Of a stretch of 18,428 bases of DNA, positions 15,458 to 18,428 are shown piece by piece. The stretch lies in assembly GCA_015520975.1 (NCBI GenBank), contig WAOZ01000066.1, positions 1-18,428 of the forward strand. The letters run 5' to 3'. The notes beneath the pieces are model-generated. The model made no database searches. It saw nothing but the letters and a program-made list of their open reading frames with translations, and was not told the DNA's origin. Every line of letters begins with the position of its first letter. Position 1 is the first letter of the stretch. The DNA comes from DHVE2 group archaeon (GTDB lineage Archaea > Thermoplasmatota > Thermoplasmata > Thermoplasmatales > Aciduliprofundaceae). Both the position numbers and the translations under genes were made by a program.

Positions 15458-15920
15458 TTTCGTGCTCCTTCAACCATATTGATATCAGTTCAAGGATATT
15501 TATCTCACCCACTATATGCATATTATCATCAACAACCGGCAACTCTTTAAGATTGTTTTTAAACATCTTTATAACCGCAGTTTCCAACGGGTCGTCATCG
15601 TGCACATACTCCGGCGGCAGCATAATTTCCTCAGCCTTGGAATCGCTGCTCACTATAATCGAGAACCTGTATATTATATAATCAAGTGGGATGTATTTGT
15701 AATACAGGTACTGCACAAGTTGAAGCACGGGGATAATACCCACAAGTTCATCATTCTCATTGACCACATATACAGATCTTGTTTTGGGATTTTCAAGAAT
15801 TTTCTTTGCAACCTCTTTTATGGTTGCATCCTTCTTAACCATTGTTGGTTCTTTGTTAATCAGTGTTCGTGCATCTTTCACTTTCAGACTTTCACCCATA
15901 TTCAATAAGTATCTCAGCAT
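15447..15920 (-). CDS. Stand-alone CBS-domain pair protein
   Basis: A 157-residue cytoplasmic protein made of two CBS motifs forming one Bateman module. The first spans about 12-72 (PTMVKKDATIKEVAKKIL ... SVYVVNENDELVGIIPV) and the second about 88-152 (DDDPLETAVIKMFKNN ... LPVVDDNMHIVGEINILEL). Such modules usually bind adenine nucleotides, SAM or cations and regulate a partner (family knowledge). The 11-base overlap with the antiporter gene makes the antiporter the likely partner (inference). There is no Shine-Dalgarno before the ATG at 15920. TATTTAAAA near 15948-15956 suggests a leaderless transcript starting there, while a second AT-rich element would suit the alternative ATG at 15899 (MGESLKVKD). 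Start uncertain by seven codons. Confidence 0.87.
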   Translation of the reverse strand: MLRYLLNMGESLKVKDARTLINKEPTMVKKDATIKEVAKKILENPKTRSVYVVNENDELVGIIPVLQLVQYLYYKYIPLDYIIYRFSIIVSSDSKAEEIMLPPEYVHDDDPLETAVIKMFKNNLKELPVVDDNMHIVGEINILELISIWLKEHENAA

Positions 15921-15946
15921 CTAAAATAAATTTTTTCTTCAATCGT

Positions 15947-15958
15947 GTTTTAAATAAA
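15947..15958 (-). promoter_or_regulatory. Predicted TATA box of the CBS-antiporter-hydrolase operon
   Basis: The minus strand reads TTATTTAAAACA here, about 30 bases upstream of the CBS-gene ATG at 15920. With no ribosome binding site between it and the ATG, leaderless transcription is plausible. It overlaps the likely terminator of the upstream operon. Confidence 0.45.
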
Positions 15959-15980
15959 TAAAAAGTGAAAACAATAAAAA
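15956..15980 (-). terminator. T-rich terminator after the secreted-protein gene
   Basis: On the minus strand just past the stop at 15982 come three T-rich runs (TTTTTATTGTTTTCACTTTTTATTT broken by single other bases) with no hairpin, as in archaeal oligo-U termination. The gap 15921-15981 holds this and the next operon's promoter only. Confidence 0.45.
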
Positions 15981-15981
15981 T

Positions 15982-17664
15982 TTAATAATTATTTTCTATA
16001 ACACACTCGGCTGTTACGTCACTGTAAATTGAGTCGCCGGCATGCGGTGGCACGATGTAGGGTATGGGTGGATGCTCTCCGCCTCCACCAGGTGGGACAC
16101 CTCCACCAGAACTGTCATTGTCTCCCAAAGGCTCTATGTATTTCATATAGGGCGATAGTATGTAATATATACATCCATGCATTGAATCTTCTGGATATAT
16201 AGCCACCAATACTTTTATAGACCTTTCTTCGTTCCATTTTAGATCGATATTAATGCAGTGTCCTCCTTTTAAATGAATATCTTTCCAGAGATAGCCATAT
16301 TGAGACGATAGATATTTTGCTGTTACCACAATATGCAGATCTCCGGATGCATATATCCATAGATATCCTGAATGATGCTCATATCCATCCTGGTACTCAT
16401 AGAGACTTTCGTACGCATCCACTGAATCATCATATGTTAAAGCACCCTGATAATAATGATATTCATCGTCAATATCGTCTCCAGTTATACCTGCTTTCAT
16501 CAAACCGTGATTTGCGGGTGTTGTATCCATTTTATCTATGCTGTCATACGCTTCGTAATGTTCACTATCCTCAGGATACACATCCAGCGTTGAGGTATCA
16601 ACCGGATCACTTAGGCTCTTACTCAAAGTGGTAATACTTTCCCCGCTTTTTGTTGTTACAGTTTTCACATCTTTTTCTGGTGCAAGATATATTGTTACTG
16701 ATGTGCTTATTTCATGCTCATCGCACCAAAAATGCGGAAAACAAAGCGGCTCTGAACCATCACTATCATGAACATCACCATCCTGATTGATATACACATA
16801 TCTCCCATAATCCAATGTGACTTTTAAAGTTAACACATGGATTCTATCGTTTATTTCATCATATAAATTCCACTGAAGACTTCTAGATAAAAGAACCCTA
16901 TTGGGATCATCATGATAACCATCTGTAACTCCCCTCAACAACGTGAATGTATGGGGATAATTTGCCGTAGTAGACCAAGGATCTTCGCCTGAACCCCTGT
17001 AATTTATACCATTCTGATTTACATTAAACACATTATCTATAGCCTTCTGCACAAGATAACTCGCTCCTGTGCCTGCAAGTCCTGAAAGTGGTCCTGCTAC
17101 ACCACCAGTTGCATAATCTATAGCAAGGGATGTCGCTGTTGAAGCAACCTCTCCAGAAATTGCTTTGAACCACTTTACTTCCTGATGGTTAACATGTCCT
17201 CTCAACCCAACACCGACGTAAGGTTGCGGTACAGCGTTCACGCTGGAAAAATAATCTGTAGCCTGCGGAGTTTGATCTGATTTAAGCCCCTCAAATGAGA
17301 ACTTTGTACTCCCTATTTCAAACCATTTTACTTTGTAATAACTTGCATTATCTCCTTTTATACCTATCCCTGTGATGCTCAAAACAACACTATCAAATTT
17401 ATTTTTTCCTGTTCCCGGAACATAAGTGTAATGATCTACATGTACCACTATCTCCACACCAAACTTATCGCTCTGGTATGCATTCCCAATAGTTTTATCG
17501 ATAATTCGAGGATTTGGATTAGGTATATCTCTCACAATTATCAGATAGCTCGGAACATAATTACTATTACTGCTCGTTGCCTTCGCCTCGCCAGATAGCA
17601 CTGGTACCGCTGTCATCACCATTGCAATCACTATCATAATTCCCAAAATTCCCCTATTTTTCAT
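15982..17664 (-). CDS. Secreted protein of unknown function, paralog of its upstream neighbour
   Basis: A 560-residue protein whose family I do not recognise. Residues 1-29 are a Sec-type signal peptide (basic start, hydrophobic core IMIVIAMVMTAV, possible cleavage after EAKA). Residues 40-100 and 260-332 match parts of the upstream neighbour: a TIG ... FGVEIVVHVDHYTYVP ... FDSVVLSITGI block and a LDYGRYVY ... VTIYLAPEKD block. Between them sits an extra region with a glycine/alanine-rich, membrane-active-looking stretch (about 172-208, SLAIDYATGGVAGPLSGLAG). The C-terminal half (355-430) is rich in D, E and Y, and may bind cations. A short Gly/Pro linker (518-540) precedes the C-terminus. 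Cysteines are C308, C314, C470, C498 and C554. There is no clear C-terminal membrane anchor. The ATG has GGGGTGA upstream, which contains the stop of the neighbour 8 bases away, so the two are probably co-translated. Confidence 0.75.
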   Translation of the reverse strand: MKNRGILGIMIVIAMVMTAVPVLSGEAKATSSNSNYVPSYLIIVRDIPNPNPRIIDKTIGNAYQSDKFGVEIVVHVDHYTYVPGTGKNKFDSVVLSITGIGIKGDNASYYKVKWFEIGSTKFSFEGLKSDQTPQATDYFSSVNAVPQPYVGVGLRGHVNHQEVKWFKAISGEVASTATSLAIDYATGGVAGPLSGLAGTGASYLVQKAIDNVFNVNQNGINYRGSGEDPWSTTANYPHTFTLLRGVTDGYHDDPNRVLLSRSLQWNLYDEINDRIHVLTLKVTLDYGRYVYINQDGDVHDSDGSEPLCFPHFWCDEHEISTSVTIYLAPEKDVKTVTTKSGESITTLSKSLSDPVDTSTLDVYPEDSEHYEAYDSIDKMDTTPANHGLMKAGITGDDIDDEYHYYQGALTYDDSVDAYESLYEYQDGYEHHSGYLWIYASGDLHIVVTAKYLSSQYGYLWKDIHLKGGHCINIDLKWNEERSIKVLVAIYPEDSMHGCIYYILSPYMKYIEPLGDNDSSGGGVPPGGGGEHPPIPYIVPPHAGDSIYSDVTAECVIENNY

Positions 17665-17672
17665 TTTTTAAC

Positions 17673-18428
17673 TCACCCCTTTTCTGGCACAATATATATC
17701 ACAACATTCGCGTCCAAGGTATGCATATCTTCCCATTTTGCTCCCAACAATCCATGCACATACTTTCCGTAGTGAAGTATTGCATGGAGCGTGATGCTGT
17801 GATTCTCCCCGCTTGTTGTAGAATCGTAAAGATCTATCTGAAAACTGTTAGAAAATCCTCCTTCTTTGATGTCTTTTTTATCTTTGTTTATGCCTCTTAT
17901 CTGATGCAGCGTCCACAGTTCATAATCCATTTTATCGCTAACTGTTCCATAAGGCGTGGGATAATTACCCATATCCGCTGTGAAATACAGGTTCTTTGCA
18001 GCAAAATAATAATCATCAAAACTCGGTGTTCGAACCTCACTATCACTCGGATCATATCTAAATATCAGATCTTTTACGATGTAATTTCCACTTAACTTCG
18101 TAAAAGATATACAAAAACTAGTTCTTATAGAATCAAATCCATTAGGAATATAGATGTAACAACATATATCTACCGTAATCTCCACTTTGAAGTCCCCATC
18201 GATATTCTCGCTTCCTATCGTTTGATTTATCATCTCTGGATTATTATTTGGACTAAGATTTAATACATTTCTTTTTAAGATATAACTGCTTTTCATAGCG
18301 CTCCAGTTCACATCTGGCATCTGAAATTCTTTCTGCGGTTCCCAGTATTTTTCCTGCGTTGCGGTAACCGTGAATGCGATATATACTCCAATAAGAGCTG
18401 TTATCACAACGATGATACCTATTATAAC
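17673..18428 (-). CDS. Membrane-anchored extracytoplasmic protein of unknown function (5' end outside window)
   Basis: The frame stays open to the right edge, so the N-terminus is missing; about 252 residues are visible. The visible part begins with a hydrophobic helix (VIIGIIVVITALIGVYIAFTV), a signal anchor or possibly a pilin-like N-terminal helix, followed by an extracytoplasmic domain with DFKVEITVDICCYIYIPNGF, FDDYYFAAKNLYF and a C-terminal LHYGKYVH ... NVVIYIVPEKG block. These blocks match residues 50-100 and 283-331 of the next gene's product, so the two are tandem paralogs, this one lacking the Gly/Ala-rich insertion and the acidic C-terminal half. Cysteines occur as an adjacent pair (ICCY) plus one in SFCISF. 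I cannot assign a function. The GTG at 18407 is probably internal, because hydrophobic codons continue upstream without a stop. Confidence 0.72.
   Translation of the reverse strand, partial: VIIGIIVVITALIGVYIAFTVTATQEKYWEPQKEFQMPDVNWSAMKSSYILKRNVLNLSPNNNPEMINQTIGSENIDGDFKVEITVDICCYIYIPNGFDSIRTSFCISFTKLSGNYIVKDLIFRYDPSDSEVRTPSFDDYYFAAKNLYFTADMGNYPTPYGTVSDKMDYELWTLHQIRGINKDKKDIKEGGFSNSFQIDLYDSTTSGENHSITLHAILHYGKYVHGLLGAKWEDMHTLDANVVIYIVPEKG

Noticed and set aside
1..18428. CRISPR arrays, insertion sequences, tRNA or rRNA genes
   Set aside because: No evenly spaced repeats, transposase-like proteins, terminal inverted repeats or tRNA T-loop sequences were noticed on reading; coding density leaves almost no room for them.

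Overview
The window reads as a gene-dense archaeal chromosome, most likely from a euryarchaeon of the Thermoplasmata / Aciduliprofundum (DHVE2) type. The supports are an archaeal-type AsnRS, the two-subunit phosphomevalonate dehydratase of the archaeal mevalonate pathway, a DUF835 domain (a family I know mainly from Thermococcales and Thermoplasmata), TATA boxes about 26 bases upstream of start codons, and T-rich terminators. The lineage is an inference from gene content; no rRNA or tRNA gene was seen.

Layout. (1) 1-2000, plus strand: the 3' end of purH, then the large and small subunits of phosphomevalonate dehydratase (aconitase X), tightly spaced. (2) 1972-5046, minus: a 1024-codon protein that looks like a rebuilt isoleucyl-tRNA synthetase. 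Its HIGH and KMSKS motifs are degenerate and most of its editing domain is gone, and it is fused to helix-hairpin-helix motifs, a zinc ribbon and a C-terminal DUF835 domain. It is divergent from asnS (5078-6370, plus), with 31 bases between the outermost possible starts. (3) 6406-12402, minus: a four-gene Opp/Dpp peptide ABC transporter operon (permease B, permease C, ATPase D, ATPase F). There is no substrate-binding protein in the window, and both permeases carry extra extracytoplasmic domains, about 545 residues in permease C and about 130 in permease B. (4) 12520-13200, plus: a UPF0173 metallo-beta-lactamase-fold hydrolase, divergent from the transporter. (5) 13207-15920, minus: an overlapping operon of a CBS-pair protein, a CPA2 cation/proton antiporter and an alkaline-phosphatase-superfamily hydrolase. 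(6) 15982-18428, minus: two tandem paralogous exported or membrane-anchored proteins of unknown function, the upstream one cut by the window edge.

The observation most worth following up is the IleRS-derived pseudo-synthetase joined to a DUF835 module. By analogy with eukaryotic GCN2 (a HisRS-like domain joined to a kinase), it could be an archaeal tRNA or amino-acid sensor, but that function is inference. Next in interest are the giant ectodomain in the OppC-type permease of an operon lacking a binding protein, the 41-base identical tract over the Walker A motifs of the two ATPases, and the pair of secreted paralogs.

There are almost no long intergenic gaps. The largest is 117 bases (12403-12519) and carries back-to-back promoters. 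No CRISPR array, insertion sequence, tRNA or rRNA was found.
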